From: a virus
DNA: 25,249 nt
Reading direction: 5' to 3' (one strand)
IMG/VR virus record: IMGVR_UViG_3300020430_000084
Span: 1-25,249 of that record
Under the pieces are notes generated by a model that had not been told where the DNA came from, searched no databases, and saw only the letters and a list, made by a program, of their open reading frames with translations. A program made the translations under genes and the position numbers. This document shows, one piece after another, positions 14,686 to 22,274 of the stretch; position 1 is the first letter of the stretch, and each line of letters begins with the position of its first letter.

Positions 14686-17376
14686 TCAAGTAGGAGAGAC
14701 TACTTGTTGATCTTTAGGGACATTTTTGTATATGGCTCTACCTCGTGCATTCGTACCGACCCTAACTCTTACATATTCAACCTTCTCAACTACCACCACA
14801 TCTGTTCCATTCTGTTCATATCCTGCTTGCGATGAAACATCAGCAGCATCATTTGTAGGATTAGTTGTTGTAACGGTAGGGGTTTTATTTGCCCCATGAG
14901 TATTGATCCATTGACCAGGATCTAAAGTTCCACTTCCACCATTTATACCAAAAGCACCTTGAGAATTAGCTATCTCCCAATGTAGGTGAGGAGCATATCT
15001 TGTCAAACTACCAGAACCAGAACCACCAACATTACCAAGTAATGCACCTGCTTTAAATTTTGCACCTACACTCAGAGCGGGAGGTCTATCTAAGTGACCA
15101 AAGAAATGATATGCATTGTGTACAGAATCCTTCCACATAATCCAATATCCATAACCACCATCATTTGCTCCTCCAAGTGCATTATTACCATCAACTACTT
15201 CACCATCCAAATATGCATACATTGGCGTTCCAGGGTCAGCACCAACATCATATCCTTTGTGGTTTGACTGTGTACTTCTTCTAAAACCCTTACCAGATGT
15301 GATTACAATACCACCTCTACCTGCTTGTTCTGCAAGGTCCGAAGCAGCAAAAGGACTATATGAGATATTAAGTGCAGCGCCCTCCCTGCCATTATAAGCA
15401 ACAGTTCCAGACTGACCAGTGAGAGCTGCTAATTTATCAGAACCAGCTAATGTTGCACCAGCAGAGGGCAATCTAGCACCAGGAATTAGAGGGTTAGTTC
15501 CTCCAGTTGTAGGAGATCTAGGACCAGTAGCAACCTCTTGCTTTTTACCCTCAATACCTTTAATTACATTAAGTGCTTGTGTCGCATCTCTACCAACTTC
15601 AGTTAAAAAACTCTGTTCAACTATTCTGGTTAAACCTCTGACCCTCTTCCTCTGTTGTTGTGGAGTTTCAATAATGTAACCACCACCTGCTAACTTTTGC
15701 AGTAGGTTTCTAATTAGATTTACTGGTGCAGGAACGGCAGCATCAAAAAACGAGACCAGAGATGCAACTATATCTTTAATTGCTTTATTATCTGGTTTCT
15801 TACCTGCAAGAAGGTCGGCACCAAGTGCCATAATCTTACTGATAATGCTAGAGTTCGTTGATCTTAATTTTTTTACAGCATCTTTAATCTTCTTAAATGG
15901 ACTAACGTTTTCGGCAACATTACTCATAAAAGAGAATAGTCTATTAAATATACTTCCCTTCTTACCCTCAGCTTTTTTTGCTGCATCCTTATTGACCGTC
16001 ATATGCTGGTCTCTAGAAGGCATTATCCGTTTAATTCTGGCATTTCTAGCCCTCTTCTTCATCTCATCTTCATATTCTTCCTCACCAACAACTCCACCCT
16101 TCTTCTTGGCTTCTAAACCAGCTTCTCCTGCAGCGCCAGAATCTTCACCGCCAGAGATAACATTATATAAACTGACACCAATCTGATCACCAATAACACC
16201 ACCAATCAATCCACCAATTGTTGCACCTGCACCACCGACAAGTAAATTACCAACAAAAGGAACAACAGATCCAACAATACCACCAATAGCACCACCAAGG
16301 AAGGTTCCTAGTGCCTGACCAACTCCAGCACCTACAGCACCTGCAGCTGCTTTACCTAAAGGTTCTTTTAAAATAAATGCTCTTACACCAAAGTCGATCA
16401 GTGGACCAACAATTGGAATCTTACCAGCAATCTTACCTACAGCTTTACCTGCAACTTTAGTTACACTCTTTTGAACGAACTTTTGTGCTCCACTTTGAGC
16501 TGCTCTTGATCCACGCGATGCAAGACTCGAACCCTTATCTAATCTTCTTAAATTTTTTCTTCCAAACCTTTCGGCAAATCTCCTATCCCCAAATCTCCTA
16601 CGGTATCGCTGCTGTACGGATCTTCTGGTGCGTCTACCACTTAGATCTCTACCAGCACCACGATCCCTACCCCTATTATATCCAGTATCTGCCGCAGTGG
16701 TCGCAGCAACCATCAATGCGATCAACGCCAAATTCATAAATTTGGTAAAGTGACCTTGGAAGGATTTAAACGTCTCCAATCCTTCATCACCAAATAAATT
16801 TTTAGTTACTTCCTCTACCTTATCCTTTACTTTATATCCAAACGTAATAGCAGTTACTATCTTATCTGCAAGTCCAGCAACCACATCACCAATAAATTTA
16901 AGTATAGGTTCAAAAAATTTAACTACTCCTGCAATTTTTGGAGCGAGATCTACTAAAAGATATAGTAATCTACCTATAAGGATAGTTCCAAAAAAATCCT
17001 TTAACTTTTGAAAAAAACCAACTTTAGGTAATTTAATCTTAGGTAACTTGATGCCTTTCCCTTTTTTCTTTTCTTTTTTATCCTCTTCTTTTGCTCGATT
17101 ATCTTTTTCGGCTTGTCTTGCTTCAAATTTTTGAGTCTTCTTATTGAACTTTAAAGTTCGTCCAATAATCTTCTCAATTTTCTTTGTTTTTACTCTAATC
17201 TCGGCAACATTATCTTCTAAAGAAGATTTTTCATCTTCCCCATCACCTTCAGTAGGTTTCTTTACTAAGTCTCCACCAGCAGGTTTCTTATAAGGAACAA
17301 GAGTTGCTGTTGGTTTTGTTGTTGCAAGTGCTCCGCCGCGACCTGAGGGTAAAAATCTTTCAGAATTAACTGCCAT
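14686..17376 (-). CDS. Tape-measure-like tail protein with C-terminal M23 peptidase domain, 896 aa
   Basis: Residues 51-145 (SSLEDNVAEIR, a basic coiled coil, then FFGTILIGRLLYLLVD) match a segment of the 855-aa protein encoded just upstream. Residues 235-280 are extremely arginine-rich. Residues 340-405 form a long glycine-zipper hydrophobic region (AAGAVGAGVGQALGTFLGG), suited to membrane insertion. Residues 700-805 are an M23 (LytM-type) zinc endopeptidase: H706 and D710 in HKGYD, H761 in HFFGHL, H797 and H799 in APHLHWE, so all metal and catalytic residues are present. Such domains cleave peptidoglycan cross-links during DNA entry. Length, helical makeup and position after the gp26/gp51 pair fit a tape measure inside the tail tube. 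One base separates it from the preceding stop. Confidence 0.75.
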   Translation of the reverse strand: MAVNSERFLPSGRGGALATTKPTATLVPYKKPAGGDLVKKPTEGDGEDEKSSLEDNVAEIRVKTKKIEKIIGRTLKFNKKTQKFEARQAEKDNRAKEEDKKEKKKGKGIKLPKIKLPKVGFFQKLKDFFGTILIGRLLYLLVDLAPKIAGVVKFFEPILKFIGDVVAGLADKIVTAITFGYKVKDKVEEVTKNLFGDEGLETFKSFQGHFTKFMNLALIALMVAATTAADTGYNRGRDRGAGRDLSGRRTRRSVQQRYRRRFGDRRFAERFGRKNLRRLDKGSSLASRGSRAAQSGAQKFVQKSVTKVAGKAVGKIAGKIPIVGPLIDFGVRAFILKEPLGKAAAGAVGAGVGQALGTFLGGAIGGIVGSVVPFVGNLLVGGAGATIGGLIGGVIGDQIGVSLYNVISGGEDSGAAGEAGLEAKKKGGVVGEEEYEDEMKKRARNARIKRIMPSRDQHMTVNKDAAKKAEGKKGSIFNRLFSFMSNVAENVSPFKKIKDAVKKLRSTNSSIISKIMALGADLLAGKKPDNKAIKDIVASLVSFFDAAVPAPVNLIRNLLQKLAGGGYIIETPQQQRKRVRGLTRIVEQSFLTEVGRDATQALNVIKGIEGKKQEVATGPRSPTTGGTNPLIPGARLPSAGATLAGSDKLAALTGQSGTVAYNGREGAALNISYSPFAASDLAEQAGRGGIVITSGKGFRRSTQSNHKGYDVGADPGTPMYAYLDGEVVDGNNALGGANDGGYGYWIMWKDSVHNAYHFFGHLDRPPALSVGAKFKAGALLGNVGGSGSGSLTRYAPHLHWEIANSQGAFGINGGSGTLDPGQWINTHGANKTPTVTTTNPTNDAADVSSQAGYEQNGTDVVVVEKVEYVRVRVGTNARGRAIYKNVPKDQQVVSPT

Positions 17377-17377
17377 C

Positions 17378-19945
17378 TTATTCTACCTCAGTAATTCCAT
17401 AGATAGCAAGCATCATCATTCTGGTCTCTGTTTGCTCGAATACTGGAAAATCTGTAGGTAAATCTCTATTTCCATCAGATCCTGGAGTAGACTTGTCTTG
17501 AGGTGGTGGTCCTCCAAGTCTTCCTCCAACCACATTGACTTTTGGTTGTGGTGCTGCTGGAGCAGGAGGCAAATTACCTTTACCTATCATTGCAGGAGCA
17601 GGTTTAGCACTAGGTGAAGGGGGTTTTGTAGTCGCACTAGAAGGCACAGCACCCGTAAATGGGGCACCAGCGCCACTACCTACCTTGTTCTTATTATCAG
17701 GTCCCTTCATTTCTTCACCTTTATTCTCTTCCTTCTTCGCCTGCATTCTCTTCTTTGCTGCAGAGCGACCCATCGGTCTGGGTTTTGCCTTGGCCTTCTT
17801 CTTCTCCGCTTCCTTCTTCTTTTCAGGATTGGCACCGAGAGGATTCTTTCTTCTTCTATTCCTATCTATCTTAGGATAACTCTTCTTCGCATCCTGCAAA
17901 TCCATGACCTGGAACTCATCTAGTCCTTTAGTATTCAGTTGCTCCATTCCGTAGAGATAATTTGCTACGTTTTGAATTCTTGGATTATCTGGTCCTGCAG
18001 GTCCGAGGTCATCAGGAGTGATATAACAGTCCCTCAAAGTTTGCATCACTCTTTCCATATCAAAATCCTTAGCACCAACTACACCACCACCTTGAGCGAA
18101 TTGGAGATCAGAGAACTTACTGAAGTCTGGTTTATTTGTTCCTCCACCTAATTTGTTCAAATTAAGCAGGAATGGTGCTCCAAACTTATCGACCGCTGCT
18201 TTAGACATTACAACCTCACCAGGTTGAGCAACAATCATCTGAGTATCCTTTCCTGCACCTTTAACTCTCTTACCAGTGGATTGTGTTATCTTACCGCCAC
18301 CTGGCAGGGTTCTCTTATTACGCTGAACTCTACCACCACCTTTCAGTTTTTGTGGTCCATCCATCTGACCTTTCAGATCCAACGCCTTTGTTTGCATCTC
18401 AGTTGGATTATTCGGATCGAATTTTTCACCAGCAACATTGGTTTGAGTTTCACTAGTGGTGGTGGTCTGTGCGGGTTGCTTATCATCATCTCCACCCATG
18501 AGTGCCATTGCACCCAGTCCAAGAGCACCAATACCAAGCGCCGCTGCTGCAAGTTTATTCTTTCTAACGAACTTAAGAAGACCTGGAATACCCTTCTTCA
18601 CCATGAAGACAGAAAGTTTTACTACACCTGCAAGAACAGATCTAATCAATGCACCCAAGGGAGTTGCGAATAGGACAAATGCAGACAGCAGTACTGGCCA
18701 CCAGTCCTCTAAGAATCGTCCAAGTGCTTCTACCTTTTCCTGATTCTCTTTATTAGCCAAGAACTCCATTAATTTATAGAGTACTCTTCCAAGTAAGACA
18801 GTTCCAATAAATTTAAATAATCTATCCAATAAGTCAAAAGAAGGTGCGGCAAGTTTTCTTGCCTGATTCATGAATCCCTTACGCATGGATTCTAGAGTAT
18901 CTTCTCTCTTCTTCCTTTTATCTTTTTGCCTATTCTTTTTATTTTGATCGGCTTGCTTCTTATTAAGCTCAAATTGACCATTGAGAACTTTGAATATCTT
19001 CTCAACCGACTTTCTTATTGCAGCAACATTCTCCTCAAGAGATGCCTTACGCTTCTTTTTCTTACCATCACCAGGAGGAAGAAGAAGTTGAGGTTTCTCT
19101 GGACCACCTTGTAATTGCTTTGTATTGAAAAAACTAGATTTTGATACTGATGTTGTCTTTAATCTAAATCTATTTTCAGGGTCTTCTTGCCTCTTATCAG
19201 CAACTTCACCTCTTTTAAAGTTAGCGATCTTCGCTTTATCTTCAGGAGGTGCAGATCTACCTTGTTTTTTCTGCCATTCCCCTAAAGCAGAATAGAATTC
19301 GCCGTATGTAGTATATCCCTCAGCAAATATCTCCTCAAGGAACTCTTCTCCTAGAATCGCCTTAATATCTTCAGGAAGATCAAACTCTTCCAATTCATCT
19401 GGTCTCTTTCCAGGATCTGGATTAGCATCCCTTACCTTTTCATATACCTCTTTCTTTGAGATACCGCGTCTTTTTACCAGTGCTCCACCTTTTGGTGGTT
19501 TGACACGAGACATCTCCTGAAGCATGGAGGGTTCGTCATCACCAGCGTAAGGATTATCAGGATCTACTTCATCATTATAAGATTCTTGTACATCAGGTTT
19601 TTTTACCTTGGTCTCTTTTGGTTCCTTAGGTAAACTAGGTTTCTTTGGTTTATCTACAACATAATACTGCCACAAGAACAGAACATATTGTTCTTGCTTC
19701 TCATAATCCTTTTTATTTTTCTCTTGTCCGACTTCTACTGCTGCTAAAGGAAAGTCTTTAGTATGCTTTTTAAAATTCCTTACAAATGTTGAATATATTT
19801 TATCTGGATCTACACCAAATTCTCTAGATACAAGATATCTATGGTAAGAAAGACGGGCACCAGCATAAGTGCTCCACTTAAGCTCATTTTGCTTAATCTG
19901 GGAGAGTGGAACAAATTCTCTAATGAATACTGGTGTTTTAGCCAT
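17378..19945 (-). CDS. Tape-measure-like tail protein, 855 aa
   Basis: This is a long, charged, mainly helical protein. Residues 1-100 are a globular start (FIREFVPLSQIKQNELKW). Residues 100-300 are K/E/P-rich. Residues 301-400 contain ASLEENVAAIRKSVEKIF, a basic coiled coil and LFKFIGTVLLGRVLYKLME, all paralleled in the 896-aa protein. Hydrophobic segments at about 413-448 and 464-484 could span a membrane. Residues 571-602 (IVAQPGEVVMSKAAVDKFGA then GGGTN) resemble a motif near the ends of other phage tape measures. The C-terminus is K/P-rich and disordered. Its ATG overlaps the TAA of the gp51-like gene by one base (TAATG). The order chaperone pair then tape measure is the general rule in long-tailed phages, which supports the role; T4's own tape measure is gp29. 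Confidence 0.65.
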   Translation of the reverse strand: MAKTPVFIREFVPLSQIKQNELKWSTYAGARLSYHRYLVSREFGVDPDKIYSTFVRNFKKHTKDFPLAAVEVGQEKNKKDYEKQEQYVLFLWQYYVVDKPKKPSLPKEPKETKVKKPDVQESYNDEVDPDNPYAGDDEPSMLQEMSRVKPPKGGALVKRRGISKKEVYEKVRDANPDPGKRPDELEEFDLPEDIKAILGEEFLEEIFAEGYTTYGEFYSALGEWQKKQGRSAPPEDKAKIANFKRGEVADKRQEDPENRFRLKTTSVSKSSFFNTKQLQGGPEKPQLLLPPGDGKKKKRKASLEENVAAIRKSVEKIFKVLNGQFELNKKQADQNKKNRQKDKRKKREDTLESMRKGFMNQARKLAAPSFDLLDRLFKFIGTVLLGRVLYKLMEFLANKENQEKVEALGRFLEDWWPVLLSAFVLFATPLGALIRSVLAGVVKLSVFMVKKGIPGLLKFVRKNKLAAAALGIGALGLGAMALMGGDDDKQPAQTTTTSETQTNVAGEKFDPNNPTEMQTKALDLKGQMDGPQKLKGGGRVQRNKRTLPGGGKITQSTGKRVKGAGKDTQMIVAQPGEVVMSKAAVDKFGAPFLLNLNKLGGGTNKPDFSKFSDLQFAQGGGVVGAKDFDMERVMQTLRDCYITPDDLGPAGPDNPRIQNVANYLYGMEQLNTKGLDEFQVMDLQDAKKSYPKIDRNRRRKNPLGANPEKKKEAEKKKAKAKPRPMGRSAAKKRMQAKKEENKGEEMKGPDNKNKVGSGAGAPFTGAVPSSATTKPPSPSAKPAPAMIGKGNLPPAPAAPQPKVNVVGGRLGGPPPQDKSTPGSDGNRDLPTDFPVFEQTETRMMMLAIYGITEVE

Positions 19946-20118
19946 TAGTTACGATTATTTTCTTGTTGCGCTTTTAGTTTCTCCTCTTCCAAATGAGCCT
20001 TCAATAGTGCAACATAAACTTCCCGCTCCCATGGAATTAGATTCTCTACCTCGGTCAATGAATATTTATGGTACTGGAGTAAAGCGAAGTTTAACTTATA
20101 GTAGTTCTCCAAATCCAT
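19945..20118 (-). CDS. gp51: gp51-like small baseplate/tail assembly protein, 57 aa, probably also made as a gp26 frameshift extension
   Basis: From the ATG at 20118 to the TAA at 19947-19945 this encodes 57 residues: MDLENYYKLNFALLQYHKYS, then LTEVENLIPWEREVYVALLK and a charged helical tail. The pattern (aromatic segment, S-L-x-E, then PWERE-Y-V-x-LL) resembles short proteins annotated gp51 in cyanophages and the second partner of tail-assembly chaperone pairs. T4 gp51 is much longer (249 aa), so homology to it is uncertain. No ribosome-binding site precedes the ATG. The frame is open upstream into the end of gp26 in the -1 register, through codons for RIALSH, from a TTTTTTC heptamer. The stop overlaps the next ATG as TAATG. 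Confidence 0.7.
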   Translation of the reverse strand: MDLENYYKLNFALLQYHKYSLTEVENLIPWEREVYVALLKAHLEEEKLKAQQENNRN

Positions 20119-20849
20119 GTGGGAGAGGGCTATGCGAAAAAACTCGATAAACCTTCCAATACAACAGTGCTTGTCACTTTAGTATTTGGATTTGTAACTT
20201 CAATATCATGAGATAGTTTAGGCATGGTCTCAAAAAACTTCTCAATCAGTTTGAATTGAGATGAATTCATTTGATCCAAGAATGCTATCACTTCATCTTT
20301 TGGTACTGAGTCCAGATCCCAAGTCTCTTCTGCTGTAAGAATTTGACTAATACAAGTAGCAATCAAATCAAATGACTGCTCAACATTATTCTCTCCAGAA
20401 AAATCAAAGTTGCTCTTGATGAATTGCTCCAAAGATGGATACTTCATCTCCATAGCAATACTGCTATCAATCTTAATCAACCTATCATGCTTATCATTCT
20501 TTTTGACTTTGATTTCGTCAATATTAATAGTTACTGGAACGTAAGTCTCTTCATCATCAGGACAAAGGACATTTACTTCAATTTCTTCACCGACAGACTT
20601 ACCACGAATATTTAAGAACAAATATTCAATATCAAAAGTTGGTAAAAACTCAACTTTAATACCATCTGTCAAAATGCAATTTTTAATTACAGTTTTAATT
20701 GCAGTAGTAATCTGTTTTGGATCTTCACTTTCTAAAGCAAGAACTAAGAGTTTTTCTTCTCTTACTAAAAATGGTCTAAACTGCAACTCTTCTCCCGTAG
20801 AGGGAAGAACAAGATCATAAGTTGGAGCTGCTATAGTAGGTAATGGCAT
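19945..20849 (-). CDS. Predicted gp26-gp51 -1 frameshift fusion, about 301 aa
   Basis: If ribosomes slip -1 on the heptamer at 20142-20136, gp26 is read through its second last Phe (residue 238), continues with RIALSH, and then runs into all 57 residues of the gp51-like frame. That gives about 301 residues in place of the 239-aa zero-frame product. The junction reads LSSFFRIALSHMDLENYY and looks like ordinary protein. Lambda G/G-T shows the same logic: a small fraction of ribosomes make the extended chaperone, which binds the tape measure. This entry is a prediction, not a separate gene. Confidence 0.6.
20106..20126 (-). other. Small hairpin downstream of the slippery site
   Basis: On the minus strand TCTCC (20126-20122) can pair with GGAGA (20110-20106) around an 11-base loop containing the gp51 ATG. 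It begins nine bases after the heptamer, close to the usual distance for a frameshift stimulator. Five base pairs is weak, so support is limited. Confidence 0.3.
20130..20849 (-). CDS. gp26: gp26-like baseplate hub/tail assembly protein, 239 aa
   Basis: The sequence matches the T4-type base plate protein family to which T4 gp26 (208 aa) belongs: LVLPSTGEELQFRPFLVREE at residues 13-32, then KLLVLALESEDPKQI, IKTVIKNCI, a DIEYLFLNIRGKSVGEEI core (residues 68-85) with a following cysteine and D/E pair, and a C-terminal acidic helical part. The protein helps assemble the baseplate hub in T4. The fold also resembles tail-assembly chaperones that fold the tape measure. A perfect TATAAATA late promoter lies 22 bases upstream of the ATG, so it heads the gp26-gp51-tape-measure unit. 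Its last codons are AGT TTT TTC GCA TAG, containing a slippery heptamer for -1 frameshifting into the gp51-like frame. Confidence 0.78.
   Translation of the reverse strand: MPLPTIAAPTYDLVLPSTGEELQFRPFLVREEKLLVLALESEDPKQITTAIKTVIKNCILTDGIKVEFLPTFDIEYLFLNIRGKSVGEEIEVNVLCPDDEETYVPVTINIDEIKVKKNDKHDRLIKIDSSIAMEMKYPSLEQFIKSNFDFSGENNVEQSFDLIATCISQILTAEETWDLDSVPKDEVIAFLDQMNSSQFKLIEKFFETMPKLSHDIEVTNPNTKVTSTVVLEGLSSFFA
20136..20142 (-). promoter_or_regulatory. Putative -1 ribosomal frameshift site (T TTT TTC)
   Basis: The minus strand has six T then C, in the X XXY YYZ phase relative to gp26 (codons TTT TTC). Both tRNAs can re-pair after a one-base backward slip. The next -1 codons are CGC ATA GCC CTC TCC CAC ATG GAT, continuing into the gp51-like frame with no stop. 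The zero-frame stop TAG follows one codon after the heptamer, which favours pausing. Confidence 0.6.
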
Positions 20850-20870
20850 AGATTATCAATTCGCGTATTT

Positions 20871-20878
20871 TATTTATA
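20871..20878 (-). promoter_or_regulatory. T4-type late promoter upstream of gp26
   Basis: The minus strand reads TATAAATA, a perfect match to the T4 late -10 consensus, 22 bases before the gp26 ATG and just after the gp54 stop. It is the best late promoter in the window and probably starts the transcript for gp26, gp51 and the tape-measure-like genes. Confidence 0.65.
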
Positions 20879-20881
20879 GGG

Positions 20882-21784
20882 TTATGTGTTAGCTTTGAAC
20901 GTGGTTCCAGACCAAAGACTAGAACTTCTCCGATTTACAATATCACCAGCGTTAGCTAACGCACTTCTAGCGATACTGGCAATATCCTGATTTAGAACGT
21001 CAGGATTGCCTGGAGAATTTGGATTACGTCCACGATTTGAGGAATAACTAGAATCAACTTTTGATTCTATACTAGAGAGGAAGTATCGAGTATATGTAAA
21101 TGATACTGTTGTTTTTAAGAGATTTGATCCATCATAACTGATTGCCATGGAACTGACTGCCTTTGGAAATGCCTGAACAAATTCATAAACTAATATGTTT
21201 TGATTAGCGTCCTTTCCAAATCCCAGATCTTTTTCAAATTTAACAATAGTCAACTCTGCCTGATATTCCTCTGGATATCTCAAACTAGTTTGATATGTGG
21301 GGGACTTTCTGGCAGTATCATTCTTTCTATCATCACCAATTATATATCCCATCCATTCCTCAAAAAACTTTATCTGCTGATAACTTTTTTCAGGATTAGT
21401 AGTTTGCGATAAACTAATAGCATTAGTTGGGGGAGAATCCATTGTCACCAAAAAGGTGAAATCAATTGTTTCATCATACAATCTAGCATATGCATGCTTC
21501 TCAATAACTCCCCTGTAATCTCTATTAGTCTCTATAGTACCTAAACTAGAACCAGGTAGAGATGCTTCAACACATGTTAACTCCAATAATTCATTATCAA
21601 AACCATCAAACGACCACCCTTTTGGTTGCTTTACAATAACAGCATAGGTTGATGTCAGAGATGGGCGCATTATCTTTGAGCGCAACTCTGACATTTTTAC
21701 GCCAGGATGAATTGGGGTGCTAGTTGAACCACCTGCTTCTGGGTTAAACCCACCTGGTATTGATTCTCTTGATGAGCGAGCCAT
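20882..21784 (-). CDS. gp54: gp54-like baseplate tail tube initiator, 300 aa
   Basis: Together with gp48, T4 gp54 (320 aa) forms the platform on the baseplate from which the tail tube polymerises; both share the tube-protein fold of gp19. Here residues about 33-75 (SELRSKIMRPSLTSTYAVIV) match the start of the fold, with LELTCVEASLPGSSLGT as a central strand and turn. Residues 134-150 (YQQIKFFEEWMGYIIG) and 203-240 (ILVYEFVQAFPKAVSSMAIS, then LLKTTVSFTYTRYF) follow the late-half pattern of tube proteins. The first 30 and last 60 residues are polar and flexible. It is the first gene of the leftward block, divergent from gp4, and it ends just before the TATAAATA box of gp26. gp48 is the main alternative assignment, but the rightward 470-aa gene fits that better. 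Confidence 0.7.
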   Translation of the reverse strand: MARSSRESIPGGFNPEAGGSTSTPIHPGVKMSELRSKIMRPSLTSTYAVIVKQPKGWSFDGFDNELLELTCVEASLPGSSLGTIETNRDYRGVIEKHAYARLYDETIDFTFLVTMDSPPTNAISLSQTTNPEKSYQQIKFFEEWMGYIIGDDRKNDTARKSPTYQTSLRYPEEYQAELTIVKFEKDLGFGKDANQNILVYEFVQAFPKAVSSMAISYDGSNLLKTTVSFTYTRYFLSSIESKVDSSYSSNRGRNPNSPGNPDVLNQDIASIARSALANAGDIVNRRSSSLWSGTTFKANT

Positions 21785-21791
21785 CTAAATA
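21785..21791 (+). promoter_or_regulatory. Candidate late promoter for gp4 (CTAAATA)
   Basis: CTAAATA on the plus strand lies 36 bases before the gp4 ATG, in the 43-bp gap between the divergent gp54 and gp4 genes. It directly abuts the gp54 start codon. I see no equally good box on the minus strand for gp54. Confidence 0.4.
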
Positions 21792-21827
21792 AGTCTAAGG
21801 ATCCGTATATAATATGTAGCCGACTTT

Positions 21828-22274
21828 ATGAAGGAAAGTATTAAGAGCAGATATAAACCATCATTCCCCAAAAAATATAAGGGGAATCCAAATAACATTA
21901 TATGTAGAAGTAGTTGGGAGAGAAAATTCTGTGCTTGGTGTGACTTGAATGAGAATATTGTAGAGTGGGCGAGTGAAGAGTTTTGCATCCCATATCTATC
22001 ACCCCTCGATGGTAGAGTCCACCGATACTTTCCAGACTTTTTAATAAAAGTAAAAGAGAAGAATGGATCAACAAAAACCTATGTGGTTGAAGTAAAACCC
22101 AAAAAGCAAACTCAACCTCCACAAAGAAAGTCTAAAAAAGTAACTAAATCATTCATTTATGAAGCAAAGACATACGAAGTAAATAAAGCTAAATGGAAAG
22201 CAGCAACAGAATGGTGTAAAGATCGACGACTTGAATTTAAGATTATAACCGAAGACGAACTAGGAATCAAGTAA
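21828..22274 (+). CDS. gp4: Head completion protein gp4, PD-(D/E)xK nuclease-like, 148 aa
   Basis: This is the homologue of T4 gp4 (gp50/65), needed for finished heads to accept tails. The sequence shows a TnsA-like restriction-endonuclease core: SSWERKFCAW with E31, VEWASEEFCIPY, HRYFPDFLI with D70, and VVEVKPK with E88 and K90, which together make a complete PD...ExK site. The C-terminal third is basic (KAKWKAATEWCKDRRLEFKI) and could bind DNA. The length is about that of T4 gp4 (150 aa). It is the first rightward gene, and its TAA overlaps the next ATG by one base (TAATG). In T4 gene 4 also neighbours genes 2 and 53, which are both matched or suspected here. Confidence 0.82.
   Translation: MKESIKSRYKPSFPKKYKGNPNNIICRSSWERKFCAWCDLNENIVEWASEEFCIPYLSPLDGRVHRYFPDFLIKVKEKNGSTKTYVVEVKPKKQTQPPQRKSKKVTKSFIYEAKTYEVNKAKWKAATEWCKDRRLEFKIITEDELGIK

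Noticed and set aside
21785-21827. A bidirectional late promoter in the gp54/gp4 gap
   Set aside because: Only the plus-strand CTAAATA is convincing. The minus-strand A/T-rich stretch does not match the late or sigma-70 motifs well.
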